DNA from: Paraburkholderia acidipaludis NBRC 101816
GTDB lineage: Bacteria > Pseudomonadota > Gammaproteobacteria > Burkholderiales > Burkholderiaceae
DNA length: 64,000 nt
Assembly: GCF_000684975.1 (NCBI RefSeq)
Contig: NZ_BAXZ01000021.1
Coordinates: 1 to 64,000, forward strand
Reading direction: 5' to 3'
Position numbers and translations under genes: made by a program. This document shows, piece after piece, positions 1 to 8,744 of the stretch (its first letter is position 1; each line of letters starts with the position of its first letter). Below the pieces are notes generated by a model. That model saw nothing but the letters and a program-made list of their open reading frames with translations, searched no databases and had not been told where the DNA came from.

Positions 1-2043
1 GCGGGAGCGGAACTGCGCACGGCCGCCCACCTCGTCAGTCGCGGCGGCGCGGGTGTGATGGTGACGGCGTACAACCAGGCGGGCGGCAGCGGCAAGGTGC
101 TGGCCATGGACGAAACCCTGGCGCAGTTCGCGGACCACCAGAGGTTTGCCGGGACGCTGGCGCAGTCCGCCGAAGCGTCGAAGGCCGTGCCCGCCGACAC
201 CCAGGCGCAGCAGTCAATCAACGACGGCCTGAAGGCGCTGAAAAAGCCTGGAGTGCTGGTCACGGGACCGGGGCCGGTCGCAGTGGCCTCGGGCGACGGT
301 GTGCAGCTTGCCGCCGACGGGCCGATTCTCGGCACGGCGAAAAAGGGCATCCACTTCAGCACGCTCAGGCGGTTCACGGTGGCCGCCGGTGACCTGTTAT
401 CGCTCTTTACGCAGAAGGGCATGAGCCTGATCGCGGCGGCGGGCGACTTCGTGGCGCAGGCCCAGCGTGGGCGCATGCAGCTTGCCGCGCAGGAGGACAT
501 GTCGGTCGAATCGGTCAACGGCGTGGTGCACGTGAAGGCGGCGAAGGAGATCATCCTGAACGTGGACGGCACCTACGTGAAGCTCAGCGGGGCGGGTGTC
601 GAGATCGGCTCGCGCGGGGGTGTGCTGTACCGCACGGCGGGCGTGAAGGGCACCGGCCCCGCGCAGATGGACCTGGGCGGGGCAGCGTTCGCGCCGAAGT
701 TCGTGCCGTACACGACCGGGTGCGAGGTGTGGCGCACCAATCCGAATTTCGTGCCGCCGCCCGCACCGGTATCGAACCCGGCGGAATGGCCGGCGCTGAC
801 TAACACGGGAGCCGTGCCGCCTGCCCCATCGCTCGACGCGGGGTCGATGGCGTCGGCAGGCGGTGGAGCAATGTCAGATGCTGGAAACCCTTGGGGGCCA
901 GGGTTGTCGGGTTCGACAGGATCTGCGGGTGGTCCAGGAGGCAGCGGGATTCTGGTAATTAACGATCCAGAGAATGAGAAGGCGATTTGTGTTGCGCCTG
1001 ATCCGGTTGAGCTGAAAAGCCCCGCGCCATGTAACTGGCAGCTCTCAGATTTTACGGTGGCGGCCAAAATGGATCGGGAGACGCCAACGTACCAGAAATA
1101 CGGCTGGACGCGGACTGAACGGCTTGTAAAGGATGGACAGCCTGAAATGTGCGGCGGGACAGCGCCGACCACATGCCGGTTTTCCTATGACTCCAGCAGT
1201 AAAACCTTGACTGCAACGGTCGTTACCGCATTGGTGCCGAAACTGCTGGTGCAGATGGACCGTGCGACCAGACAACCTCTACGCGATGCCAGCAACAACT
1301 ACGTCATTGTGCAGTATGAGACCTTTGGAAACGGAGCTAATTCTGGCAAGTCGTTTGCCGAACAGGGTTTGATGCTGGTCGAACGCGACCCAGCGGAAGT
1401 TGATGCCTCGACGTACAAAAACATGGTCGAGAAAACGCTGAACCAGGGGAACTACAAACTGATTCTCGATGGTTGCAGCAAAGGTGGAGCCTGTGGTTGC
1501 CGGGTTGCAGTCAAATTCTGTGCCGATGTGCACGTCGTCAGGGAAGCGGACGCACCGGCGCTTAACCCGAACATCACTATCAATTTATTCCCGACGACTG
1601 CACGGGCGGACGCTAATAATTGGCCAGAGGCAGACTATCAAATAGTTTCAGGTCGCCCCAGGGAAAAAGTGACGCAAACCAAGGCGCATGAAACCGGGCA
1701 CCTGTTTAATTTCCCTGACGAATATTGGCAGCAAGGTGGATTCGTGCATTCGATATATATTAAGAATGGCAGGGATATTGATTTCGACCTGGCTGACAAA
1801 AATAAGGCTGCGGGTAAATTTTGGGTAATCGAAACCGAAAACAACCTGATGGGCGGCGGGTGTCTTCAGCCAACAGCCACGACTTCACCTTATTACCTTG
1901 AGTATGTTCGGAGATGGTTTTCGGCTCATACAAACAAGCTGTGGCGCGTGGGCTATGCCGCACCTGTTGTTCCCGTCAAAAACGCTGCAACAGCAAGTGG
2001 AGTCTCGTCGGTGAAAGCGGGGGCTGCTTATGGAAAGAAATAA
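1..2043 (+). CDS. vgrG: VgrG spike protein with C-terminal zinc-peptidase-like effector domain (5' end outside window)
   Basis: The reading frame is open from base 1, so the gene is truncated by the window edge; an internal ATG at 55 is not the start. The visible 680 residues begin in the conserved C-terminal part of VgrG, followed by the beta-helical DUF2345 region (about residues 90-215), a Pro/Gly/Ala/Ser-rich linker (about 240-320) and a Cys-rich extension to the end. The extension has HETGH at residues 563-567, followed directly by LFNFPDEY and, later, NNLMGG. HExGHxFxxxxDEY resembles M64-type (IgA-peptidase-like) zincins; that family match is my inference. VgrG forms the T6SS tip, so the extension is probably a delivered toxin. 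Pseudomonas VgrG2b is a known precedent for a VgrG-borne metallopeptidase acting in the periplasm. The stop overlaps the next gene by 14 nt, and that gene has a Sec signal, which fits a periplasmic target. The extension is visibly more AT-rich than the VgrG core, suggesting acquisition. Confidence 0.88.
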   Translation, partial: AGAELRTAAHLVSRGGAGVMVTAYNQAGGSGKVLAMDETLAQFADHQRFAGTLAQSAEASKAVPADTQAQQSINDGLKALKKPGVLVTGPGPVAVASGDGVQLAADGPILGTAKKGIHFSTLRRFTVAAGDLLSLFTQKGMSLIAAAGDFVAQAQRGRMQLAAQEDMSVESVNGVVHVKAAKEIILNVDGTYVKLSGAGVEIGSRGGVLYRTAGVKGTGPAQMDLGGAAFAPKFVPYTTGCEVWRTNPNFVPPPAPVSNPAEWPALTNTGAVPPAPSLDAGSMASAGGGAMSDAGNPWGPGLSGSTGSAGGPGGSGILVINDPENEKAICVAPDPVELKSPAPCNWQLSDFTVAAKMDRETPTYQKYGWTRTERLVKDGQPEMCGGTAPTTCRFSYDSSSKTLTATVVTALVPKLLVQMDRATRQPLRDASNNYVIVQYETFGNGANSGKSFAEQGLMLVERDPAEVDASTYKNMVEKTLNQGNYKLILDGCSKGGACGCRVAVKFCADVHVVREADAPALNPNITINLFPTTARADANNWPEADYQIVSGRPREKVTQTKAHETGHLFNFPDEYWQQGGFVHSIYIKNGRDIDFDLADKNKAAGKFWVIETENNLMGGGCLQPTATTSPYYLEYVRRWFSAHTNKLWRVGYAAPVVPVKNAATASGVSSVKAGAAYGKK
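391..764 (+). repeat. Long direct repeat, copy A1 (vgrG core)
   Basis: Bases 391-764 and 5485-5858 align without gaps at an offset of 5094 and differ at only a few positions. The repeat starts at GACCTGTT and ends in the codons for VPPPA, where the effector linkers diverge. It covers most of DUF2345. Such a block can support homologous exchange of downstream effector cassettes. Confidence 0.9.
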
Positions 2044-3484
2044 CTGCTCGCCGAGACTTCGAAAGTTGTTGAAGATAGTTCCTTTTATCTTGGTAATGAT
2101 ATGGATGGGGGGTCGATACGCGATGGCAAATGATTCTAATAATGGTGTTTTACGGGCCGATGCGTTTTCTCTTTCATGGTCTGGTGGCCTTGAATATGGT
2201 TCGAGGGAGATGACGTTTGATGGCGAAGGCAAGTTTTACTTTGCCAAGGGAGACACCATCAACGACGAGACGCAGACGGGCGTGGGAGTTTTTGTACTGA
2301 ATCTGCAAAATCGCGACGTCGAGGAATTGAAAGCGGTGGCGCAGACGTTGTGCGACAGCAATATTCAAACTGGTGGACCGGAAACACATGATCCGGCCGC
2401 AACGTTCAGCGTTGTTTGCATGGACGAGGGAAAGGTCGTGAGCAGATCGGGTTCCCTGCGCCTGATTCCTGAGAGCTTTAGGCATAAGATTTTCGATGCT
2501 CCACTCCGTCTATCGGAGCGGGCGCGGACTGAGGGCAGGAAACTCATCAAACTCGATTTCACCACCGAAAGTGTTGAGTACAAGGACGGCCGCTATATCG
2601 TTTCTGTACGTTTCATTAATTCCGGGGATCGCTGGATTAAATTTAAAACACCAGATCAATGGCGAGGGAGTACAACGGGGGGCGATTTGGGTGTTGCCCC
2701 ATTTAGTGAGATTGGAAAAATGAGTCCGCGCGATGATTGGGGATTTCCCTTGGCCGGGGTAAAGATGGTCAATCAAGAGGATTTTCATGATGGAATTGTG
2801 GTTGTGAATCCAGGGAGTAGTAAAACTTTAAAATTCAACGTGCTTCCCGACAATAATATTACCAAAGGGGAATATGACTTCTCTGGCGCTGCTTTTATGA
2901 GGATTGAATACGAGGGCTATGGATGGGGCTTGTCAACCCAAGTAGATTTCAGACCAATTAGGACCCGTATTACCATCGACCGCGACTATCCCTCGACGCC
3001 CGAGGAACGTGAGCAGTACGAGAAAACTCACCGTGAGAACATGTCCCAGTGGCCGGTCAAGCCCGGCGAAACCTTTCCCGAGGACGGCCTGTATCGCGCC
3101 GTACAGATGAGCGGCGGCGTCGCCTTTCGCAGCCTCCAGCTCACTCCGTTCAAGGCCGGGGACGTTGCGCCCACGGACGGCGTGAAGATGTTCACCGAAT
3201 CCGCCAGCGGCACGGTGCTGAACGGGCGCGCGCAGTGGCTGTGGGTGGGCAGCGCACCTACGCCGGTCAAGCAGTGGTCGCCCGACCTGATCGACGGCAC
3301 CCAGCAGCGTTGCGCGGCAGGCGATGTCTGTCCACGGACCGGGCGGTGGTTGGCGCGTGTGCATTCGGGGGACTGGAATTACCGCTACGACCTCGCGGGC
3401 ATCGTGACCCGCAAACGGGGGGAACGCATGCCTGGTGCGAGCGGCGACAGCCACCACGGCGGGTGGGAATGGCTGGGGGCGTGA
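2030..3484 (+). CDS. Secreted immunity-like protein paired with the VgrG effector domain
   Basis: This 484-residue product starts at an ATG that overlaps the vgrG stop by 14 nt, so the two are probably translationally coupled. Residues 1-33 form a signal peptide (basic start, hydrophobic PFILVMIWMGG, then YAMA as a likely cleavage site), placing it in the periplasm. The first ~310 residues are encoded by AT-rich DNA. The last ~135 residues, from DGLYRAVQMSGG on, are high-GC and nearly identical to the paralogue at 7079-8512. That tail contains the motifs RAQWLW, AGDVCPRTGRW and GGWEWLG. Position, secretion signal and pairing with a toxin-like domain suggest it neutralises the peptidase in the periplasm. 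The tail somewhat recalls predicted immunity families of polymorphic toxins (Imm71/72 type), but I cannot confirm this. An adaptor or accessory role is the main alternative. Confidence 0.75.
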   Translation: MERNNCSPRLRKLLKIVPFILVMIWMGGRYAMANDSNNGVLRADAFSLSWSGGLEYGSREMTFDGEGKFYFAKGDTINDETQTGVGVFVLNLQNRDVEELKAVAQTLCDSNIQTGGPETHDPAATFSVVCMDEGKVVSRSGSLRLIPESFRHKIFDAPLRLSERARTEGRKLIKLDFTTESVEYKDGRYIVSVRFINSGDRWIKFKTPDQWRGSTTGGDLGVAPFSEIGKMSPRDDWGFPLAGVKMVNQEDFHDGIVVVNPGSSKTLKFNVLPDNNITKGEYDFSGAAFMRIEYEGYGWGLSTQVDFRPIRTRITIDRDYPSTPEEREQYEKTHRENMSQWPVKPGETFPEDGLYRAVQMSGGVAFRSLQLTPFKAGDVAPTDGVKMFTESASGTVLNGRAQWLWVGSAPTPVKQWSPDLIDGTQQRCAAGDVCPRTGRWLARVHSGDWNYRYDLAGIVTRKRGERMPGASGDSHHGGWEWLGA

Positions 3485-3558
3485 CGTGAGCGAACGCGCC
3501 CACATCTACGAAGGCGACCACACTACCGCGGGCGGGACCGTGGCGGACGGCATCGACG
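2963..3558 (+). repeat. Long direct repeat, copy A2 (immunity C-terminus plus PAAR start)
   Basis: Bases 2963-3558 align gap-free with 7991-8586 at an offset of 5028. The first ~120 bases show scattered differences. From 3083 on the copies are nearly identical through the gene end and into the PAAR gene. The abrupt change in identity within one gene suggests recent recombination or gene conversion of the constant part. Confidence 0.9.
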
Positions 3559-3770
3559 GCACTGGCTACGACGGACGCAGGATGGGCTACATCGGTGCGC
3601 CGGTAATCTGCCCCGCCTGCGGCACCACCGGCAGGATCGGCAAGAATGGCGGGCGCTTCGAACAGGACTGGTACGGCAAGGTGCCCGCGCTCGAAGACGA
3701 CTTCTGCCTGTGCGCCTGCGACCCGAAACCCCGGTTGCTTGCGACCGTGAAGAACTGGTCGGTTGATTGA
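3486..3770 (+). CDS. PAAR-domain T6SS spike-tip protein
   Basis: This 94-residue protein uses a GTG start one base after the stop of the immunity-like gene. An upstream in-frame ATG at 3435 lies inside that gene and is unlikely to be used. The sequence has PAAR features: the GDHTTAGGTVADGID opening, repeated GG turns, and Cys pairs at PVICPACGTTG and FCLCACDP. PAAR proteins cap the VgrG trimer and sharpen the T6SS spike. Its place behind a VgrG effector/immunity pair fits that role. It lacks a toxin extension. The first ~25 codons are repeated in the truncated copy at 8514. Confidence 0.8.
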   Translation: MSERAHIYEGDHTTAGGTVADGIDGTGYDGRRMGYIGAPVICPACGTTGRIGKNGGRFEQDWYGKVPALEDDFCLCACDPKPRLLATVKNWSVD

Positions 3771-3781
3771 CAGGAGGTCTG

Positions 3782-5236
3782 ATGAGTTTTCGCTGGGATC
3801 AGCGCATGCCGGACGAATGGCCTGCCGTAAAGCCCATTTCCGGCTGGGTCAGGTTGCTCCTGTACCTGATCGTTGAGATCGTCGCCGTGGCCATTGTGCT
3901 TTCAGGGTGGCAAAAAGGGGTTTCCCTTTTGTCGGGGAAATTTTTCCACGATGTGTTTCTGGTTCCGTTTCCTGCCTGGCTGGCGCTCTGTTTCGTTGTG
4001 TACATGGTCGCGTATGACGGGCCTGCAATGGAAGCCGCAAGGCACAACAGGAAGCGGTATTTCCAGGCAACCCGCTGGCAGCGGGAGGTCCGCTCGGGTG
4101 TTGCGGTGCTTGACAGCGTGGTGCTGGCACCGGAGCCGGACCTTGCGGTGCGCATGCTCGGGCTGGAGGGAAAGGCACTGGACAATCCTGGGAAGGTGAT
4201 GGCAATCGACGTTACTGGGACGACGGATACGCCGCGCCTTCAATGCGTGCTCACCCAGCTCCTGACTCCCTTGCTGCCCCGGCTCGCGAAGGCCATACGT
4301 ACCGACTCCTTCGATATCGTCACGCAGGCCGAAGGGGTAGAACTGGCGGCCCAGGTGCACGAAGTCTGGAAGCAACTGGAACTGCCCCGCACGCCTCGCG
4401 TCAGGTCGCTCGATATTGGCACGGACCCCGGTTTTGCGGCGTGCTGGTTCGAGGACGATATCCAACCCGCCTACCCCTATGCCTCGTACAACGTGGACCG
4501 CACGCCGAAATACCGGCTGCTGCTCACGTGGCATCTGAACAGCGAAGGACAGGAAGGAGAGCAGGCGTTTTCGGAAGCGGCCGTGGCGCTGTTGCTGGGT
4601 TCGCCTGCCCTTATGGCGGAAGAGAAGCCACCGAAGCAGCAGGCGTGGCTGCTCCGCGAAATTACCGGTGGCGCTGACGAAGTGGACCGTTCGCTTTCCC
4701 TGCTGCTCGATGCCGGACAGGTGCCACGGGAACGCATTCACCACTTCTGGCACAGTCGCCTCAAGGGTATAGCCCAGCACGGGACGATGGGTGCGGTACG
4801 GGAAAGCGGTTTGAAGCTGGACGGGCACGACCTGGAACAGGCGGTCGGTCCGCAGGCGCGCGTGTCGCGTTGGCTGCTCCAGGCACTCGCGGCAAAGATG
4901 GCGCACTTCGGGCAGGGACCTCAGCTCATTGCATTGCCTCACGAACAGGGCGTTGCGCTGAACCTGGTTGCCAAGGTGCCCGCTCCGATGGACGTGCCGT
5001 GGAAGAAGGAATACGGCTACGACCCGGTTGTGGGTCCCGAATCCGGGGCGTTTGCATCGCTCTGGGCGTTTGCCATGTTCGTATCGCCCAACAAGGATTG
5101 GGGCACGTTCGAAACTACCTTTTCGGCCGCGATAGTGGCGTGTCTGATCGGGTGTTTCGTCTTCCGCAATCCTGAAGTCGTCAAGGCGGCAGGCGAAGGG
5201 GTTATGGATTTTGTGGCGAGCATGACCGGATTTTGA
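3782..5236 (+). CDS. T6SS-associated inner-membrane protein of unknown function
   Basis: I chose ATG 3782 because AGGAGG at 3772-3777 sits just upstream; a longer frame from 3767 would bury that site. The 484-residue product has two N-terminal membrane segments (LLLYLIVEIVAVAIVLSG, about 23-40; VPFPAWLALCFVVYMVAY, about 60-80), a ~350-residue soluble middle and two short hydrophobic segments near the C terminus (SLWAFAMFV; AIVACLIGCFVF). I do not recognise a domain. It lies 11 nt after the PAAR gene and 13 nt before a second, truncated membrane gene, so it belongs to the vgrG-PAAR transcript. It could help load an effector or protect the inner membrane; neither is shown by the sequence. Confidence 0.7.
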   Translation: MSFRWDQRMPDEWPAVKPISGWVRLLLYLIVEIVAVAIVLSGWQKGVSLLSGKFFHDVFLVPFPAWLALCFVVYMVAYDGPAMEAARHNRKRYFQATRWQREVRSGVAVLDSVVLAPEPDLAVRMLGLEGKALDNPGKVMAIDVTGTTDTPRLQCVLTQLLTPLLPRLAKAIRTDSFDIVTQAEGVELAAQVHEVWKQLELPRTPRVRSLDIGTDPGFAACWFEDDIQPAYPYASYNVDRTPKYRLLLTWHLNSEGQEGEQAFSEAAVALLLGSPALMAEEKPPKQQAWLLREITGGADEVDRSLSLLLDAGQVPRERIHHFWHSRLKGIAQHGTMGAVRESGLKLDGHDLEQAVGPQARVSRWLLQALAAKMAHFGQGPQLIALPHEQGVALNLVAKVPAPMDVPWKKEYGYDPVVGPESGAFASLWAFAMFVSPNKDWGTFETTFSAAIVACLIGCFVFRNPEVVKAAGEGVMDFVASMTGF

Positions 5237-5249
5237 AGAGGACAACGGC

Positions 5250-5486
5250 GTGAGCAGTGCGAAAGAAAACAGGGCAGTGCTTGAGCAGTACACGGTGGCA
5301 GAACCGGAAGCGCGCCGGTCGGAAATCTGGCGTTACTGGCGCGTCTTTCGCTGGCTACTTCTGTCCTTCGCCGGTGCCCTGATCCTGACCGTGGCGGGGT
5401 ACTTCGGGCCGGGTGACCCTCTCAACGCGGTTACTTTCCGGGCTGGCATCGGCGCACTCGTCTGTTGCCTGGGTCAGAGCGTGTGA
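5250..5486 (+). pseudogene. 5' fragment of a membrane-protein gene cut by a recombination junction
   Basis: A GTG start at 5250 follows GAAGAGG and opens a frame of 78 codons with one clear membrane segment (WLLLSFAGALILTVAGYF) and a second beginning (FRAGIGALVCCLG). The frame ends in a TGA at 5484-5486. From 5485 on the DNA matches the vgrG gene (bases 391 onward). The stop therefore falls exactly where vgrG-derived sequence is joined, and the rest of the membrane gene is missing. I read it as the front of a normal two-or-more-helix protein of the vgrG-PAAR operon that was truncated when the second effector cassette was inserted. Confidence 0.65.
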
Positions 5487-5858
5487 CCTGTTGTCCCTCT
5501 TCACGCAGAAGGGCATGAGCCTGATCGCGGCGGCGGGCGATTTCGCGGCGCAGGCCCAGCGTGGGCGCATGCAGCTTGCCGCGCAGGAGGACATGTCGGT
5601 CGAATCGGTCAACGGCGTGGTGCACGTGAAGGCGGCGAAGGAGATCATCCTGAACGTGGACGGCACCTACGTGAAGCTCAGCGGGGCGGGTGTCGAGATC
5701 GGCTCGCGCGGGGGTGTGCTGTACCGCACGGCGGGCGTGAAGGGCACCGGCCCCGCGCAGATGAATCTGGGCGGCGCGGCGTTCGCGCCGAAGTTCGTGC
5801 CGTATACGACCGGGTGCGAGGTGTGGCGCACCCATCCCGGCTTCGTGCCGCCGCCCGC
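5485..5858 (+). repeat. Long direct repeat, copy B1 (headless vgrG core)
   Basis: Partner of 391-764, offset 5094. Its left edge coincides with the point where the upstream membrane gene is cut off, which places the duplication junction at 5484/5485. Confidence 0.9.
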
Positions 5859-7089
5859 TGTGCCTGCGCCACTCCCGGCGCAGTGGCAAGCGCCGGCGAA
5901 TACCGGTGCGGTTGCGTCAGCACCTGACGCGGGCGGTGTAGCACCGTCGCCGCTTGGCGACTTTTTCTCGCGTCAATCCGGCGGTGGCGTGCCGGCGAGC
6001 GCGTCTGCTTTTTCGCCGTTTGACGGGCAGCCCTCAAGTGTGGATTCAGGGATATCCAAGGCCAAGGTGACGCTGAATAACCCCGACGATCAGCAAGCTT
6101 GTGTTGCGCCTGATCCCATCAAGCTTGTGAACGCGGTGCCCTGCGACTGGAAAAGCACTGACCTAAAGGCAGACGTTTCGGAGCATATTGAAGCCACGTT
6201 GTATTGGGGCAGGCTGGACAACCGGACGCCATGGAAAAGCAAGGATGGAGCAACGTGGTATCGGGGTGGAGGTTCAAGAGACTCGAATTTTGAGTTTGCA
6301 TACAGCGAGCAGGACAAGACGATTACCTGCACCGTTCGGGTGATGCTGGTTCCGATGGAGCTGTTTCCGGTTGATGCAAGAGGAAATCGTGAACTTTCCG
6401 CCCAGCTTCAATCGATTCCATATGAATCACCCGTTCATTATCAATTGACCCCTGGCGCTACGCGTAAGCGTATCAAGATGGACTACCGCGAGGCGGTTGG
6501 GAATGACTACGACGTTGCCGCATTGAGAAATCGTATCGAAGCCGTGCTGAACCAGGGTGGCTACAAGCTGATTCTGGATGGGTGCTCCAAGGGGGCGGCA
6601 TGCGGATGCCGGGTAAAGGTCAATTTCAAGGCCGATCTGCGCGTGTCGATCCGGGGTGAGCCGATTAGCGGATTCCGCGAGCACGTTTTGATTCACCTGT
6701 TCCCTTCAATTCTCCGGGCGGACACGTCTGCCTGGGGAGAGCAGCAAAAAATGAGGGATGACCAAGGCGGTATACATAATCTTCCGCGTGCACACGTCGA
6801 GGCACATGAGTGTGGTCACTATTTTAATTTCCCGGATGAATACTACGACCAGGGCGGTTGGCTCCATGAATCGTATATCAATAACGAGCAGATCGATTTT
6901 TCGCTGGTTGATGCGAAAGCTGGAACTCCGGTGTGGCAAGGGCGTTCGCAGAGCAACTTGATGGGCTATGGTGCGAATCTGCCATTTGATCAAGGGCGTG
7001 CGACTCTCAAGCCATACTACCTGGAATATGTGCGACGTCAGTTTTCGCTCGCTACAAACAAGTTGTGGAGAGTCGGCTATGACGCGTAA
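5485..7089 (+). pseudogene. Headless VgrG effector module (orphan DUF2345 + zinc-peptidase-like domain)
   Basis: From 5485 the DNA reproduces vgrG from its DUF2345 region on, starting mid-domain at DLLSLFTQKGM, without the N-terminal spike domains. The frame continues uninterrupted for ~535 codons through a different linker and a diverged copy of the zincin extension. It keeps HECGH (first His codon 6805-6807), FNFPDEYYDQGG and NLMGYG, so the catalytic motif looks intact. An ATG at 5413 opens this frame inside the truncated membrane gene, but no ribosome-binding site or VgrG start is evident. It is probably not made as a working VgrG. It may be a silent cassette that can recombine into a full vgrG, comparable to orphan toxin cassettes of Rhs and CDI loci. 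Its end overlaps the paired immunity-like gene by 11 nt, as in the complete copy. Confidence 0.7.
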
Positions 7090-8512
7090 TCCATGGATCA
7101 AATTGCTGGGTCGAGCGGCCCTGTTGTGCTTTGCCTTTGGAAACAACGTTCATGCTCAAGCTATAAACCCGGAGAATCAGACGATGCAATTCAGCTACAC
7201 GACAAATGGCGCCGCGGACGGTAACTTCAATAAATATGGGAACAATGAAGTCTCAGTTTCCGGTGATGTGCTGACAGTGGAAATAGGCGATTCTGACGGA
7301 GATAGAAATGTTAGCGGTGTGGGAATATATGAATTGAAGTTGTCAAATCAGAATCTGGAAAATGCAAAAAAGCTCGCGAAGCTGCTGTGCTCTCCCAAAG
7401 ACCCAACAAGTGATGTGCCGAGTACTGACCTTTATGGTGCGATGTGTAACGGCGAGATGAGAAGCAGCTACATCAGGGATTTCAGTCGTCCTGTAGCAGT
7501 CAAGATTTCTGATCTGGTAGATATACTCACGAATGTTGGGGTTGAATATGGGAGAAAGGTCGTCAAGCTCGACCTTTTCCTGGATTCTATTGATCGTGAA
7601 AAGGATGGTTTTCTGGTTTCTTTCCGGTTTGCTAACGGCGGTGATTATCCGATCAAGTTCAGAACGCCAGATAAATGGAATACTCAAAAGGGCTGGAATA
7701 TGGACATTCTGGCCGTAAATGGCTATCGGGTGGGCGGCACTGGCAACGATGACGATCAGCTTGGATTGGCATTGGCCGGGAAATTACTTGCCGATCCAAA
7801 GCAATTTCCCGACGAAGAAATCAACCTCGCGCCACATAGCTATGTGGTACTGAAAATGAAAACTCATAGCATCAAGAAGTTTTCTGCTGGTACATATGAT
7901 TTGAATATGAGCGCATTCATGAACATGGAGGTCACTGGAATTCACTCGAATCTGCTGCGCGTCGATTTCCATTCCGACTACAAGAACCCGACCCGCATCA
8001 CCTTCGACCGTGACTATCCCGCGACGCCCGAGGAGCGCGAACAGTGGGAAGCGGATCACAAAGCCCGCATGTCTTTCCAGCCGGTAAAGCCTGGTCAGAC
8101 GTTTGCCGAGGACGGCCTGTATCGCGCCGTACAGATGAGCGGCGGCGTCGCCATCCGTAGTCTTCAGCTCACTCCGTTCAAGGCCGGGGACGTTGCGCCC
8201 ACGGACGGCGTGAAGATGTTCACCGAATCCGCCAGCGGCACGGTGCTGAACGGGCGTGCGCAGTGGCTGTGGGTGGGTAGCGCGCCTACGCCGGTCAAGC
8301 AGTGGTCAGCCGACCTGATCGACGGCACCCAGCAGCGTTGCGCGGCAGGCGATGTCTGTCCACGGACCGGGCGGTGGTTGGCGCGTGTGCATTCGGGGGA
8401 CTGGAATTACCGCTACGACCTCGCGGGCATCGTGACCCGCAAACGGGGGGAACGCATGCCTGGTGCGAGCGGCGACAGCCGCCACGGCGGGTGGGAATGG
8501 CTGGGGGCGTGA
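7079..8512 (+). CDS. Second secreted immunity-like protein, paralogue of the 2030-3484 product
   Basis: ATG 7079 overlaps the end of the orphan effector module by 11 nt; a frame opening at 6968 lies inside that module. The 477-residue protein has a Sec signal (KLLGRAALLCFAFGNNVHAQ, residues 8-27). Its first ~305 residues are AT-rich and only distantly similar to the first copy. The last ~135 residues, from DGLYRAVQMSGG, are nearly identical to the paralogue at both protein and DNA level. Because its partner effector is different in sequence, this gene probably protects against a different allele of the toxin. Even if the orphan effector is silent, an expressed immunity gene would defend against sister cells carrying that allele. 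Confidence 0.72.
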   Translation: MTRNPWIKLLGRAALLCFAFGNNVHAQAINPENQTMQFSYTTNGAADGNFNKYGNNEVSVSGDVLTVEIGDSDGDRNVSGVGIYELKLSNQNLENAKKLAKLLCSPKDPTSDVPSTDLYGAMCNGEMRSSYIRDFSRPVAVKISDLVDILTNVGVEYGRKVVKLDLFLDSIDREKDGFLVSFRFANGGDYPIKFRTPDKWNTQKGWNMDILAVNGYRVGGTGNDDDQLGLALAGKLLADPKQFPDEEINLAPHSYVVLKMKTHSIKKFSAGTYDLNMSAFMNMEVTGIHSNLLRVDFHSDYKNPTRITFDRDYPATPEEREQWEADHKARMSFQPVKPGQTFAEDGLYRAVQMSGGVAIRSLQLTPFKAGDVAPTDGVKMFTESASGTVLNGRAQWLWVGSAPTPVKQWSADLIDGTQQRCAAGDVCPRTGRWLARVHSGDWNYRYDLAGIVTRKRGERMPGASGDSRHGGWEWLGA

Positions 8513-8586
8513 CATGAGCGAACGTGCCCGCATCTACGAAGGCGACCATACGACCGCAAGCGGGACGGTGATCGGCGGTATCGACG
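7991..8586 (+). repeat. Long direct repeat, copy B2 (immunity C-terminus plus PAAR stub)
   Basis: Partner of 2963-3558, offset 5028. The right edge at about 8586 is the right boundary of the duplicated segment and truncates the second PAAR gene. Confidence 0.9.
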
Positions 8587-8744
8587 TTCTGGCAAGCCGC
8601 CTGAAGGGTCTCGCGCTGCACGCCACGCTGGGTACGGCACGGAATGAAGCGGACTCGATACGACTGCCGGTGCAAGAGCCGTGGTGGTTAATGGTGACCC
8701 CGGAGATTGCGCCGGAGGCGCGTCCTGGGTGCTGTATCCGTTGA
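8514..8744 (+). pseudogene. Truncated second PAAR gene
   Basis: ATG 8514 opens with SERARIYEGDHTTASGTVIGGID, matching the first ~24 residues of the complete PAAR protein at 3486. After base 8586 the similarity stops abruptly and an unrelated 50-codon tail follows (LASRLKGLALHATLG...), lacking the PAAR cysteine pairs. The break marks the right end of the duplicated segment. The product is unlikely to fold as a PAAR tip. Confidence 0.65.

Noticed and set aside
5413..7089. A complete second VgrG starting at ATG 5413
   Set aside because: The first ~24 codons derive from another gene in a different frame, the spike domains are missing and no ribosome-binding site is seen. Treated as a headless module.
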